From NCBI RefSeq assembly GCF_001426705.1, contig NZ_LMFC01000001.1, forward strand, positions 62,651 to 126,650: a stretch of DNA of 64,000 nt. The letters are read 5' to 3'. The DNA comes from Cellulomonas sp. Root485. GTDB taxonomy: Bacteria; Actinomycetota; Actinomycetes; Actinomycetales; Cellulomonadaceae. Positions 27,629-36,826 of this stretch are shown here, piece by piece. Numbering within the stretch: position 1 is the first letter of the stretch; each line of letters begins with the position of its first letter. The notes under the pieces were generated by a model that did not search any database, was not told the DNA's origin, and saw nothing but the letters and a program-made list of their open reading frames with translations. Both the position numbers and the translations under genes were made by a program.

Positions 27629-29086
27629 ATGTCGCGCGGTGCGATGCAGCACGTGGAGCTCGACGAGTCGGAGGTTCCGGTCCCGTCCCCGGAACCCCCT
27701 GCCCGCCGCCGGGCCGCGTGGCCGTGGGTCGTCGGCACCGTCGTCGTCGTCGTCGCCGTGCTCGCCGGCACGCAGGTCGTCCTCGACGCGCGGGAGCGGG
27801 CGGCCGCCGAGCGGCTCGACGCGACGCCGGGGGTCGTGCGGTCGATCGGTGCCGACGTCGGCGTGCTGTGGCGCCCGGACCCGGCAGCGACCGCGGTGAT
27901 CGTGCAGCGCATCGACGTCGACGGGGCGGTGCTCGGGCTCGCCGTCGGCGACGACGGCTCGCAGGCGTTCGTGTCGCTCGACCAGCGCACCGGCAGGCAA
28001 CGCTTCAGCACCCCGCTGCTCGGTCCGGATCCCGTCCGCGCGCGGTCGCTGGACCGGACCGCGGCTGGCACGTGCGTCGCCGTGCCGGTCGACGAGGGGC
28101 CCCCGGACCAGGCAGCGTGCCTGGTCAGCGACGGCTTCGTGCAGTACGGCGACGAGGGTGTCGAGACCCGCAAGCCCGCCACGACCACCCGGGTCGTCGT
28201 CCTCGACACCCGCGACGGGCACGTCGTCGCCGACACGCCCGCGCCCGGTGCCACGGCACTCGCAGCGCTGCGCGGGCTGGCGGTCGTCACGGTCCCCGGG
28301 CAGGACGCGCAGACGGAGGTGGTCGCCAGGGACCTGCTCACGGGGGAGATCCGCTGGCGGTTCAGCCCGCCGCGACCCGGCGCCGACCGGCGCGTGTTCG
28401 CGGGCGAGGTGCGGCTGTTCGCCGTCGACGGCCTGGTCGCCGTCACGGTCCCCGGCTGGACCGCCACGGTGCTCTCGTCGTCGGGCGAGGTGCTCCGCGA
28501 GAGCCGGCCGGGGGACGCCGACCACCTGCTCGACCCGGTCGCCGGACGCCTCGTGCTGCTCTCGACCACCGGGTCAGGCACCCTGCTGTCGACGCTCGTC
28601 GAGCGCGGCCGCGCGGACGTCGACGTGCCGGGCGAGGTCCTCCCGTTCACGGTCGACGACGGGAGCGTGCCGGACCTCGTCCTGACGTCCAGCGGCGACG
28701 TGCGCGGCTGGGACGCGGCCACCGGCGAGGCACGCTGGAGGTCCGACGTCGTCGCGTCGGTGAACGCCCTCCTCCTGGACGGACGGGTGTACGTGAGCAC
28801 CCGGGGCGGGGTGGCCGCGCTCGACGGTCGCACCGGCGACCTGCTGTGGCGTGCGAGCACGGTGGCGAGCACCGTGCCCGGGTTCCTCGTCACGGACGGC
28901 CGGCAGCTGGTCACGACCGAGCAGCCCGTCGGCGGGGGGAACATCAGCAACCTCGCAGCCGTCGCCCTGGACGACGGCCGCTCCCTCTGGCGGGTCTCGT
29001 TCCCCGACGACCTGTGGTCCAGCGCCGCCGTCGGGCACCTGCTGATCGGGTGGGGCCGGGACGGCCGGCTGGTGGTCCTCGGCTAG
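27629..29086 (+). CDS. Membrane-anchored PQQ-type beta-propeller protein, copy 2
   Basis: 485 residues with the same plan as copy 1: N-terminal MQHVELDESE motif, Pro-rich cytosolic segment, transmembrane helix (about 31-52), a RLDATPGVVRSIGADV juxtamembrane region and an external propeller with blades such as SLDQRTGRQRFSTPL, GWDAATGEARWRSDV and ALDGRTGDLLWRAS. A conserved pair of cysteines (CVAVPVDEGPPDQAAC) replaces an equivalent Cys pair in copies 1, 3 and 4. Function unknown; a sensor or assembly platform on the outer face of the membrane is plausible. Confidence 0.85.
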   Translation: MSRGAMQHVELDESEVPVPSPEPPARRRAAWPWVVGTVVVVVAVLAGTQVVLDARERAAAERLDATPGVVRSIGADVGVLWRPDPAATAVIVQRIDVDGAVLGLAVGDDGSQAFVSLDQRTGRQRFSTPLLGPDPVRARSLDRTAAGTCVAVPVDEGPPDQAACLVSDGFVQYGDEGVETRKPATTTRVVVLDTRDGHVVADTPAPGATALAALRGLAVVTVPGQDAQTEVVARDLLTGEIRWRFSPPRPGADRRVFAGEVRLFAVDGLVAVTVPGWTATVLSSSGEVLRESRPGDADHLLDPVAGRLVLLSTTGSGTLLSTLVERGRADVDVPGEVLPFTVDDGSVPDLVLTSSGDVRGWDAATGEARWRSDVVASVNALLLDGRVYVSTRGGVAALDGRTGDLLWRASTVASTVPGFLVTDGRQLVTTEQPVGGGNISNLAAVALDDGRSLWRVSFPDDLWSSAAVGHLLIGWGRDGRLVVLG

Positions 29087-29102
29087 CCGGCGCGCCGGCG
29101 CG

Positions 29103-29108
29103 TAAGGT
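29103..29108 (+). promoter_or_regulatory. Leaderless -10 box of the third propeller gene
   Basis: TAAGGT, 6 nt, ATG 29115, without a ribosome site. The 28-nt gap after copy 2 also contains a GCCGGCGCGCCGGC palindrome (29090-29103), which may act as a weak hairpin. Confidence 0.6.
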
Positions 29109-29114
29109 CCCGAC

Positions 29115-30599
29115 ATGGCGCGCGACGGGAGCACGCAGCAGGTCGAGCTGGTCGACGGCCCGGTCGATCCGGGCGTGCCGGTCGCCGGCCGGACGCCACG
29201 CCTGCGGCGCTGGTGGCTCGTCGCCGGTGCGGCCCTCCTCGTCCTCGTGCTGGCCGGTGTGCAGTGGGTGGTCGACACCCGTGCTGACGCGGCGGCGGCG
29301 CGGCTGGCAGCCGTGCCCGGGGTGCTCGAACCGCTCGGGGACGAGCTCGAGGTCGTGCGGGCGCTCGGGGAGGAGGAGACCCGGTCCCTGCTGACCTCGA
29401 TCCCGCTGCCGGACCAGACGTGGGCGAGCATCCGCGTCGGCGAGGACGGGTCCCAGGCCTTCGTCGCCACCGACCTCCGCTCCGGCGAGGCCGTCTGGTC
29501 CACACCGCTGCTCGGGCCGAACCCCGGCCGTGCGGCCGGTCGGCAGAAGAGCAGCGGAGGCGAGTGCCAGCCCGGTACCGACGCCCACGAACCAGCGGTG
29601 ACGTGGGCCGTCTGCGCGATCACCGACGGCTACAGCACGTTCTCCGTCGCGGGGGGCGAGGAGCACGTCCCGGCGACGACCAGCCGGGTCGCGGTCCTCG
29701 ACACGGGCGACGGGCACCTGCTCGCCGACTGGCCCGTGGAGCACGACGCCGTGATCGGAGTGCTGCCGGGCATGGTGCTCGTCGGGCTCCGCCGTGATGA
29801 GGACATCGAGATCGTCGCGCACGACGCCCGCACCGGGGCAGAGCTCTGGCGCCACGAGGACTCGCCCGCCGACAACCTGGCCCGTCCGACCGGGTCCTGG
29901 TCGTTCTCCACCGCCGGCGAGGTCGCCGCGTACCTCGACGGAGACCGGCTGACCGTGCTCTCCGCGAGCGGTGAGGTCGTCCGCACGGACCTGCAGTCCG
30001 TCCGGGGCGAGACCCTGTACACCGATCTCGGGACCGGCCTGCCCGCCCTGCCGCGCGCGTCGACCGACGGCGAGGCTCTGACGGAGTCGACGACGCTCCT
30101 CGCGCCCGACGCCGACCCCGCCCGTGACCGCGTGCTCCTCGGTCGCGTCCTGCAGGTGACGGTCGACGACGGGAGCGTGCCCGGCCTCGTGCTGTCCTCG
30201 CGCGACCGGCTGTACGCGTGGGACCTGGAGACCGGCCGGCCCAGGTGGGACCGCGACCTCGCGGCGGTCGCGTCCAACGTGCTCGTGGTGCGGGGCCACG
30301 TCTTCGTGTGCGGCCCGACATCGGTCATCGCGCTCGACGGCCGTTCCGGAGAGCCGGTGTGGGAGTCCGATGCGGCATCCTGCTCCTACGCGGGCGTGGC
30401 GACCGACGGTCAGGACCTCCTGGTCAGCTCGCTCACCACCGGCACCACCGGACCCGGCGGCCTGACGGGGTTCGACTTCGCCACCGGCGAGGTCACGCGA
30501 CGGTTCGGGTTCCCGGAGGGCGTCGTCCAGCTCGGGACGCTCCACGGGCACCTCGTGGGGTTCTCGCGGACGTTCGAGGAGGTCGCCGTCCTGGGGTGA
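29115..30599 (+). CDS. Membrane-anchored PQQ-type beta-propeller protein, copy 3
   Basis: 494 residues: N-terminal TQQVELVDG motif, transmembrane helix (about 37-56), RLAAVPGVLEPLGDELEVV juxtamembrane region, external propeller (blades TDLRSGEAVWSTPLLGPN, AWDLETGRPRWDRDL, ALDGRSGEPVWESD). It resembles copy 4 more than copies 1 and 2 in the region after the helix, where both read PLGDELEV. Function unknown. Confidence 0.85.
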   Translation: MARDGSTQQVELVDGPVDPGVPVAGRTPRLRRWWLVAGAALLVLVLAGVQWVVDTRADAAAARLAAVPGVLEPLGDELEVVRALGEEETRSLLTSIPLPDQTWASIRVGEDGSQAFVATDLRSGEAVWSTPLLGPNPGRAAGRQKSSGGECQPGTDAHEPAVTWAVCAITDGYSTFSVAGGEEHVPATTSRVAVLDTGDGHLLADWPVEHDAVIGVLPGMVLVGLRRDEDIEIVAHDARTGAELWRHEDSPADNLARPTGSWSFSTAGEVAAYLDGDRLTVLSASGEVVRTDLQSVRGETLYTDLGTGLPALPRASTDGEALTESTTLLAPDADPARDRVLLGRVLQVTVDDGSVPGLVLSSRDRLYAWDLETGRPRWDRDLAAVASNVLVVRGHVFVCGPTSVIALDGRSGEPVWESDAASCSYAGVATDGQDLLVSSLTTGTTGPGGLTGFDFATGEVTRRFGFPEGVVQLGTLHGHLVGFSRTFEEVAVLG

Positions 30600-30608
30600 C
30601 CGGGCGGG

Positions 30609-30614
30609 TACAGT
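30609..30614 (+). promoter_or_regulatory. Leaderless -10 box of the fourth propeller gene
   Basis: TACAGT, 6 nt, ATG 30621, without a ribosome site. Confidence 0.6.
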
Positions 30615-30620
30615 CCCGCC

Positions 30621-32108
30621 ATGGCGCGCGGGAGCGACATGCAGGAGGTCGAGCTGCTCGACGGTGACGACGACGTCGCCGAGCAGCCGGCGCCGCCTGC
30701 GCGGAACCGACGGCGCCTGTGGTGGGTCCCGGTCGGTGCCGCGGCGGTGGCGCTGTCGCTCGTCGGCGCGCAGCTGGTCCTCGACGCCCGCGAGGACGCG
30801 GCCGTCGCGCGGCTCGCCGCCGTCCCGGGGGTCTTCCCACCGCTCGGCGACGAGCTCGAGGTGCTGCGCACGCTCAGTCGCGCGGACGTCACCAGCATCT
30901 GGGCCGGCATCGAGATCGGCGGGTCGCGGCTGGCCGGCATCCTGGTCGCGCAGGACGGGTCGCAGTCGTTCAGTGCGATCGACGAGCGCACCGGCGAGCG
31001 CCTGTGGTCCACCCCGCTGCTGGGGCCGGATGCGGACCGGGCCGCCGCCATGGACGACGGCTACGGCGGCGGCTGCCAGGGCGACGGGGCACGAGGCAGG
31101 CCGGCGACGGTCGCGGCCTGCGTGGTCACCGACGGGTTCGTGCGCTACGGCGACGACGGCACGCAGGAGCGGTTCCCCGCGACCACCAGCCGGGTGGTGG
31201 TCCTCGACACGGTCGACGGGCACGTGATCACCGGGTGGGACGTCGAGGAGACCTCGCAGCTCGTCCTCGTCGACGGTCTGGTCGTGGTCGGGACCCGGGA
31301 CGCGGAGCACGGAGTGGTGGTCGTCGCGCACGACCCGACGAGCGGCGACGAGCGGTGGCGCTACGAGGAGCCCGTCGACGCCGGCGATCTCGGTCGGGAC
31401 CCCTCGGGGGAGTACTGGGGGCTCGTGGCCGCCGGTGACGCCGTGGCCATGTACGACGACGACGGGCTCACCTTCCTGTCGCCGACGGGGGACGTCATCC
31501 GCGACGACCTCCGGGCCGCGAGCCGGAACGCCGGCTTCACCACCGACCCCGTCACGGGCACCTTCGTGATCACCAGCTACTCGGACGGCACCGCGCGGAC
31601 CACGACGCTGCTGGCCCGCGACGCCGACCCCGCCGGCGACGTCGTGCTCCGGGGCGAGCCCCTGCAGGTGACCGTCGACGACGGGAGCCTGCCGGGGATG
31701 GTGCTGACCTACCTGTCCCACGCGTACGCGTGGGACCGCCAGACCGGTGAGGAGCTGTGGGAGGCCAAGGTGCAGCCGGGCTACAACGCGCTGGTGATCC
31801 GCGGTCGGGTGTACGTGACCACGTCGACCGAGGTCCTCGCGGTCGACGGCCGCAGCGGCGCGGTCGTCTGGCGGATCCCGATGCCGTCGTCGGGCACGGG
31901 TTCGCTCGCCACCGACGGCCGCGACCTGCTGCTGCTGTCGCCGTCGTACGACGGCGCCGACGACGGCGCTGTGACGGTCCTCGACCTCGCGACCGGCGAC
32001 GAGCTGCGCACGATCCCGTACCCGCAGGGCGTGGCCGACGTCCAGCTGCTCAACGGCCTGCTCGTGGGCTGGTCGGACGTGTCCGACGAGGTGACCCTCC
32101 TCGGGTGA
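30621..32108 (+). CDS. Membrane-anchored PQQ-type beta-propeller protein, copy 4
   Basis: 495 residues: N-terminal MQEVELLDGDDD motif, transmembrane helix (about 37-56), ARLAAVPGVFPPLGDELEVL juxtamembrane region, external propeller (AIDERTGERLWSTPLLGPD, AWDRQTGEELWEAKV, AVDGRSGAVVWRIP). Closest to copy 3. The stop is 9 nt before the convergent aldo/keto reductase gene and no hairpin separates them. Confidence 0.85.
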   Translation: MARGSDMQEVELLDGDDDVAEQPAPPARNRRRLWWVPVGAAAVALSLVGAQLVLDAREDAAVARLAAVPGVFPPLGDELEVLRTLSRADVTSIWAGIEIGGSRLAGILVAQDGSQSFSAIDERTGERLWSTPLLGPDADRAAAMDDGYGGGCQGDGARGRPATVAACVVTDGFVRYGDDGTQERFPATTSRVVVLDTVDGHVITGWDVEETSQLVLVDGLVVVGTRDAEHGVVVVAHDPTSGDERWRYEEPVDAGDLGRDPSGEYWGLVAAGDAVAMYDDDGLTFLSPTGDVIRDDLRAASRNAGFTTDPVTGTFVITSYSDGTARTTTLLARDADPAGDVVLRGEPLQVTVDDGSLPGMVLTYLSHAYAWDRQTGEELWEAKVQPGYNALVIRGRVYVTTSTEVLAVDGRSGAVVWRIPMPSSGTGSLATDGRDLLLLSPSYDGADDGAVTVLDLATGDELRTIPYPQGVADVQLLNGLLVGWSDVSDEVTLLG

Positions 32109-32117
32109 CCCGGCCCG

Positions 32118-32894
32118 TCATCCCAGCCCGTCGATCGCCGCCATCTCCTCGTCGGTCAGCACGAACCCGAGGATGTCGAGGTTGGTCGCGATGCGCTCCC
32201 GCGTCGTCGACTTCGGGATGACCACGACGTCGTGCTGGACGTGCCAGCGCAGCACCACCTGCGCGGGCGTCACGCCGTGGGCGGCCGCAGCCTGCGTGAG
32301 TGCCGACGCGCCCAGGTCCGTGCGCTTCAGCGGGCTGTAGCCCTCGACGACGACGCCACGCTCGCGGTGGGCCGCCAGCAGGTCGGGGTCGTGGTCGCGC
32401 GGGCTGTACGGGATCTGGTTCACGGCGGGTGCCTCGCCGGTGGCGGCGATGAGCTCGTCGAGCTGCGCGACCGAGTAGTTGGACACGCCGATCGACCGGA
32501 CCAGACCCTCGTCGCGCACCTCGCGGAACACCTGCCACGTCTCCGGGGAGGCCTGACGTCCCGGCGGCCAGTGGATCAGCCACAGGTCCAGGTGGTCGGT
32601 GCCCAGGGCTGCGAGCGACTCGGTGAGCGTGCGGCGGGCGCGACCGGCGTGGTCCGGGGGGAGCTTGGTGGTGACGAACACGTCGTCGCGGTCGACGCCG
32701 ACGGTGGCCAGGGCGCGGCCGACCTCGGCCTCGTTGCCGTAGCCGGTCGCGGTGTCGATGTGCCGGTAGCCGAGCTGCAGGGCCGCGCTGACCGCGCGTT
32801 CCGCCGCGCCGCCCTCCGACTGCCAGGTGCCGAGCCCGACGACGGGGATCTGCCCGCCCGGGAGGGCCAGGGTGGGGATCGGTGCGTTGATCAT
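32118..32894 (-). CDS. Aldo/keto reductase
   Basis: A 258-residue NADPH-dependent TIM-barrel reductase. The family signature GYRHIDTATGYGNEAEVG holds the catalytic Asp and Tyr; Lys lies in VFVTTKLPP and His in WLIHWPPG. The end carries the IPKSTTRERIATNL cofactor-phosphate loop. Similar enzymes (2,5-diketo-gluconate reductase type) reduce small aldehydes and ketones; the natural substrate is not evident. It diverges from the glycosyltransferase gene over a 59-nt gap. Confidence 0.95.
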   Translation of the reverse strand: MINAPIPTLALPGGQIPVVGLGTWQSEGGAAERAVSAALQLGYRHIDTATGYGNEAEVGRALATVGVDRDDVFVTTKLPPDHAGRARRTLTESLAALGTDHLDLWLIHWPPGRQASPETWQVFREVRDEGLVRSIGVSNYSVAQLDELIAATGEAPAVNQIPYSPRDHDPDLLAAHRERGVVVEGYSPLKRTDLGASALTQAAAAHGVTPAQVVLRWHVQHDVVVIPKSTTRERIATNLDILGFVLTDEEMAAIDGLG

Positions 32895-32941
32895 GGGCTC
32901 CAGTCTCGCTCGGCATCTCCCGCCGCGCCCGGCGGTCTCGC

Positions 32942-32947
32942 TACGCT
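32942..32947 (+). promoter_or_regulatory. Leaderless -10 box of the GT-C glycosyltransferase gene
   Basis: TACGCT, 6 nt, GTG 32954. No Shine-Dalgarno is present upstream of this GTG, which supports a leaderless message and this start. Confidence 0.55.
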
Positions 32948-32953
32948 CCCCGG

Positions 32954-34435
32954 GTGGTCGTCGCCGACGTCGGCCGGCGTCGCGGCGAGCTCCCCGCTGT
33001 GGCCTGGTCAGGGGTGCTCACTGCCGCGGGCGTGCTGCTCGCGGCGCTCGTCGCGCTGTCGGGGCGGTACGGGCCGCACCGCGACGAGCTCTACTTCGTC
33101 GCCGCGGGCCGGCACCTCGCGTGGGGCTACCCCGACCAGCCGCCGCTGACCCCGCTCATCGCGCGCGTGACGGACCTGCTCGCACCGGGTTCGCTCGTCG
33201 CCCTGCACCTACCGAGTGCGCTCGCGGCCGCTGCGGTCGTCGTGCTGGCCGCTCTGACCGCCCGGGAGCTGGGCGGGGGGACCGGGGCGCAGCTGCTCAC
33301 GGCCGTCGCGACCGGGACCGGCGTCGTGGTGGTGACCCTCGGGCACATCCTGTCGACCACCACGATCGACACGCTCTTCTGGGTCGCGATCGTCTACGTG
33401 GTGCTGCGGACCCTGTCCCGCGACACCCCCCGCGGGTGGCTGCTGGTCGGGCTGCTCACCGGGATCGGGCTGCTGGACAAGCACCTCGTCGCGTTCCTGC
33501 TCGCGGCGGTCGTCGTCGGCATCGCGCTGACCCCCCAGGTCCGGCACCACCTGCGCTCGCCGTGGGCCTGGGCGGGGGTCGGTCTGGCGGTGCTGCTCTG
33601 GCTGCCGAACCTGGCGTGGCAGGCGACGCACGGGTGGCCGCAGCTGGAGCTCGCCGCCGACATCCGCGACGAGTACTCCGGGGTCGGCCCGCGGCTGGAG
33701 TTCGTCGGCCTCCTGCTCGTGCAGTTCAGCCCGGTGGCCGCGGCCCTGTGGATCTACGGGCTCGTGCGGCTGCTGCGCGTGCCGGCGCTGGTGCGTGCCA
33801 AGCCGCTGGCGTGGGCGTTCCTCGTGCTGGTGGTCGTGATCCTGGTGACCGGCGGCAAGGCGTACTACGTGGTCGGCGCGGTGCCGGTGCTGCTGGCGGC
33901 GGGTGCGTGCGGGCTGGCGGAGCGCTGGTCGCGACGGGGGCTCGTGGTGGCCGGTGCGGTGCTGGCCCTGAGCGCGTTCGTCGCGTGGCCGGCCGCCCTC
34001 CCGCTGCTGCCCGAGCAGGCGTTCGGCGCCTCGGTCTACCCGGAGCTCAACGACGACCAGGCGGAGATGATCGGCTGGCCCGCGCTCGCCGCCGCCGTGG
34101 ACCGTGCGGTGGCCGACAGCGGTGCCGAGCTCGTCGTGACACGCAACTACGGCGAGGCCGGCGCGCTCGAGTGGTACGGGTCCGACGCGCCGGTGTTCAG
34201 CGGGCACAACGGGTACGCCGCATGGGGACCGCCGGCCACGGACCTGACGGGTCCGGTCGTGCTCGTCGGCTACGAGGCCGCGCCGGACTGGGCGGTCGGG
34301 TGCCGGGACGTGGGGCGCGTCGACAACGGGGTCGACGTCGACAACGAGGAGCAGGGCGGTCTGGTCCAGGTGTGCGACGGGCCGCAGGGCTCGTGGGCCG
34401 ACGTGTGGGACGAGGTCAGCCACCTGGACGCCTGA
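32954..34435 (+). CDS. ArnT/PMT-like GT-C glycosyltransferase
   Basis: A 493-residue polytopic membrane enzyme with about ten helices. The first external loop carries YGPHRDELYFVAAGRHLAWGYPDQPPL, the acidic catalytic loop of GT39/GT83-type transferases that use polyprenyl-phosphate sugars. The last 120 residues form an extracytoplasmic domain. It should move a sugar from a lipid carrier onto a wall polymer, lipid or protein outside the cell; the acceptor is unknown. Alone between the divergent reductase and the glucanase. Confidence 0.9.
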   Translation: MVVADVGRRRGELPAVAWSGVLTAAGVLLAALVALSGRYGPHRDELYFVAAGRHLAWGYPDQPPLTPLIARVTDLLAPGSLVALHLPSALAAAAVVVLAALTARELGGGTGAQLLTAVATGTGVVVVTLGHILSTTTIDTLFWVAIVYVVLRTLSRDTPRGWLLVGLLTGIGLLDKHLVAFLLAAVVVGIALTPQVRHHLRSPWAWAGVGLAVLLWLPNLAWQATHGWPQLELAADIRDEYSGVGPRLEFVGLLLVQFSPVAAALWIYGLVRLLRVPALVRAKPLAWAFLVLVVVILVTGGKAYYVVGAVPVLLAAGACGLAERWSRRGLVVAGAVLALSAFVAWPAALPLLPEQAFGASVYPELNDDQAEMIGWPALAAAVDRAVADSGAELVVTRNYGEAGALEWYGSDAPVFSGHNGYAAWGPPATDLTGPVVLVGYEAAPDWAVGCRDVGRVDNGVDVDNEEQGGLVQVCDGPQGSWADVWDEVSHLDA

Positions 34436-34598
34436 CGGCCTGCGGCTGCGCGCGCGCCGGACCCGTGGCCGACGACCCGGAACCCGTCCGGTTGCTCCGA
34501 TCGGGGTGTTGCACTGCCTTCCTGCCGTGCACGACTCCCCGGACCGCCTGGTTCCGACGGCCTCTTGCGTCGATGTGAGTAAGTTCTTGCTTTCTCCC

Positions 34599-34636
34599 AT
34601 CCGATCTTGTCTATCGGATTGTCCAGAACGTACGGT
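34599..34636 (+). promoter_or_regulatory. Promoter with overlapping inverted-repeat operator of the GH87-like gene
   Basis: A perfect inverted repeat ATCCGAT-N7-ATCGGAT (34599-34619) encloses TTGTCT (34607-34612), which lies 18 nt before TACGGT (34631-34636). These fit -35 and -10 elements, so a repressor bound to the repeat would cover the -35 box. The leader of about 65 nt ends with AAGGAGG before GTG 34707. Confidence 0.6.
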
Positions 34637-34706
34637 GTGTCCCGTCCACGCGGCACCGTGCCCCCCTGTCGGCCGGCGCCGTCCCGGCTGCGCAAGGAGG
34701 CGCTCC

Positions 34707-36734
34707 GTGAGGAACACAGTCCACTGGTCGGCACGCGGTCTCGCCCTCGTGCTCGCGGCCGCCGTCGTCGTCGGGACGGGCAGCACCGCGCACGCTCACG
34801 GGCGTCCCCCAGCCCCGGTGCCGACCCCGGTCACCCGGGCGGCCCTGGACCCGGCCCTGGTCAGCGGGCGCGGCGCGACGGTCGGCTTCCTGGAGCAGGA
34901 GGCGGAGAAGGCGGCCACGACCGGCACGGTCATCGGCCCCGACCGGACCGCGTACACGTTGCCCGCGGAGGCGTCGGGACGCTCGGCCGTCCAGCTGGCG
35001 CCGGGTCAGTACGTCGAGTTCACGCTGCCCAAGGCGGCGAACGCGCTCACCGTGCGCTACTCGATCCCCGACTCCGCCACGGGCGGCGGCATCACCGCCC
35101 CGCTCGACGTCACCGTCAACGGCTCCGGCAAGCGGACGATGACGCTGACCTCGCAGTACTCGTGGCTCTACAACCAGTACCCGTTCAGCAACGACCCGAA
35201 CGCCGGGCTGCTGCACCCCGACTGGTGGATCACGGAGTGCGCGTGCGTGCCCGCGGCGACGACGCCCACGCCGACGGTCACCACCCCGTTCCGGCCCATG
35301 CACTTCTACGACGAGCAACGCCTGCTGCTCGGGAAGACAGCCCGGGCCGGCGACACGGTCCGTCTCACGGCCCCCGCCGGGACCAACGCCGCGTGGACGG
35401 TCATCGACCTGCTCGACTCCGAGCTGGTCGGGCTGCCGCACGTCCGGCTCAAGGCGGCGAACGTGCTGCTGTTCGGCGCCGACCCGTTCGGGAAGAAGGA
35501 CTCGGCGAACGCCTTCGACAAGGCCATCGCGTTCGCGCAGAAGAAGGACCTGCCGGTCTACGTGCCGCCGGGGGTCTACCAGGTGAACCGCCACATCGTC
35601 GTCGACGACGTGACGATCGAGGGCGCCGGGTCCTGGTACACCACCATCCGCGGTCGCGAGGTGGCGCTGTCCACCCCGGCACCCGACGGCTCCGTCCACA
35701 CCGGCGTCGGCTTCTACGGGAAGCCCGCCGCCGAGGGTGGCAGCAGCAACGTGCACCTGTCCGGGTTCGCCATCCAGGGTGACGTGCGCGAACGCATCGA
35801 CACCGACCAGGTCAACGGCATCGGCGGCGCCCTGAGCGACTCCACCGTGGACGGGCTCTACATCCAGCACACCAAGGTGGGCGTGTGGGTGGACGGCCCG
35901 ATGGACAACCTCGTCGTGAAGAACAGCTATCTCGTCGACCAGATCGCCGACGGGCTCAACTTCCACACCGGCGTCACCAACTCCGTCGCGTCGAACAACG
36001 TCGTCCGGAACACCGGCGACGACGGCCTCGCCATGTGGGCCGAGACCACCACGAACTCCGGCAACCGGTTCGAGAACAACACGGTCCAGACGCCGACGCT
36101 CGCCAACGGCATCGCCATCTACGGCGGCCACGACACGACGCTCGTCGGCAACCTCGTCGCCGACCCGGTCCGCGAGGGCAGCGGCATCCAGGTCGGGTCC
36201 CGGTTCGGCGCCGAGCCCTTCTCGGGCAGCCTGTGGATCACCGACAACACGACCGTCCGCGCCGGCACCTACGAGCTCAACTGGAACATCGGGCTCGGGG
36301 CGATCTGGTTCTACGCACTCCAGGGGAACATCGACGCGGACATCCAGGTGGTCGGCGACCACTTCCTCGACAGCACCTACAACGCGATCATGGTCGTCGC
36401 CGACTGGCCGGTGAAGGACCTCTGGTCGGTCACCAACGTCCACTTCAAGGACATCCGCGTCGACGGCACCGGGACGTCGGTGCTCAGCGCGCGGGCCGCC
36501 GGGTCCGCCACGTTCGAGAACGTGGACGCCCGCAACGTCGGTGCCGTCGGCATCAACAACTGTGGGTCGTTCAACTTCCCGCCCACGGGGTCCGAGTGGT
36601 CGTCGATCGACCTCAGCGGCAACGACGGCGGCGGCACCACCGGTCCGTGGTTCGGGTCGTGGCAGCTGCCGAACACCATCACCTGCGACGACCGGCCACC
36701 GGTCGTGGCGCCCCCCGCGCCGTCGCCCTGGTAG
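34707..36734 (+). CDS. Secreted GH87-like alpha-1,3-glucanase/mycodextranase
   Basis: A 675-residue exported protein from GTG 34707 (AAGGAGG at 7 nt). Signal peptide (about 1-32, ending TAHAHG), a beta-sandwich glucan-binding-like region (about 60-240), then a right-handed parallel beta-helix (about 240-600) opening with DPFGKKDSANAFDKAIAFA and VYVPPGVYQVN. Within the helix one Asp (ADGLNF) is followed 23 and 24 residues later by an Asp pair (GDDGLAMW). This is the spacing I recall for the three catalytic aspartates of GH87 alpha-1,3-glucanases. It probably degrades fungal or bacterial alpha-1,3-glucan, fitting the neighbouring chitinase. GH28-like polygalacturonase is the alternative. Confidence 0.8.
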   Translation: MRNTVHWSARGLALVLAAAVVVGTGSTAHAHGRPPAPVPTPVTRAALDPALVSGRGATVGFLEQEAEKAATTGTVIGPDRTAYTLPAEASGRSAVQLAPGQYVEFTLPKAANALTVRYSIPDSATGGGITAPLDVTVNGSGKRTMTLTSQYSWLYNQYPFSNDPNAGLLHPDWWITECACVPAATTPTPTVTTPFRPMHFYDEQRLLLGKTARAGDTVRLTAPAGTNAAWTVIDLLDSELVGLPHVRLKAANVLLFGADPFGKKDSANAFDKAIAFAQKKDLPVYVPPGVYQVNRHIVVDDVTIEGAGSWYTTIRGREVALSTPAPDGSVHTGVGFYGKPAAEGGSSNVHLSGFAIQGDVRERIDTDQVNGIGGALSDSTVDGLYIQHTKVGVWVDGPMDNLVVKNSYLVDQIADGLNFHTGVTNSVASNNVVRNTGDDGLAMWAETTTNSGNRFENNTVQTPTLANGIAIYGGHDTTLVGNLVADPVREGSGIQVGSRFGAEPFSGSLWITDNTTVRAGTYELNWNIGLGAIWFYALQGNIDADIQVVGDHFLDSTYNAIMVVADWPVKDLWSVTNVHFKDIRVDGTGTSVLSARAAGSATFENVDARNVGAVGINNCGSFNFPPTGSEWSSIDLSGNDGGGTTGPWFGSWQLPNTITCDDRPPVVAPPAPSPW

Positions 36735-36760
36735 CAGGACCACCGCTGGGGGTGCGGTGA

Positions 36761-36803
36761 GGCGAGGCGGTGTTCCGGCTGGGTACCGGGACGCCGCCTC
36801 GCC
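36761..36803. terminator. Bidirectional terminator between convergent genes
   Basis: GGCGAGGCGG (36761-36770) pairs perfectly with CCGCCTCGCC (36794-36803) around a loop that can pair further (TTCCGG/CCGGGA). It lies between the glucanase and GH13 stops and can serve both. Confidence 0.8.
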
Positions 36804-36826
36804 GCGCCGGCGCGACGGGGGGCGCG

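Noticed and set aside
28944..31721. A 925-codon minus-strand frame opposite the propeller genes
   Set aside because: Same antisense artefact: no start site, no domain, and the plus-strand proteins are well supported by four-way paralogy.
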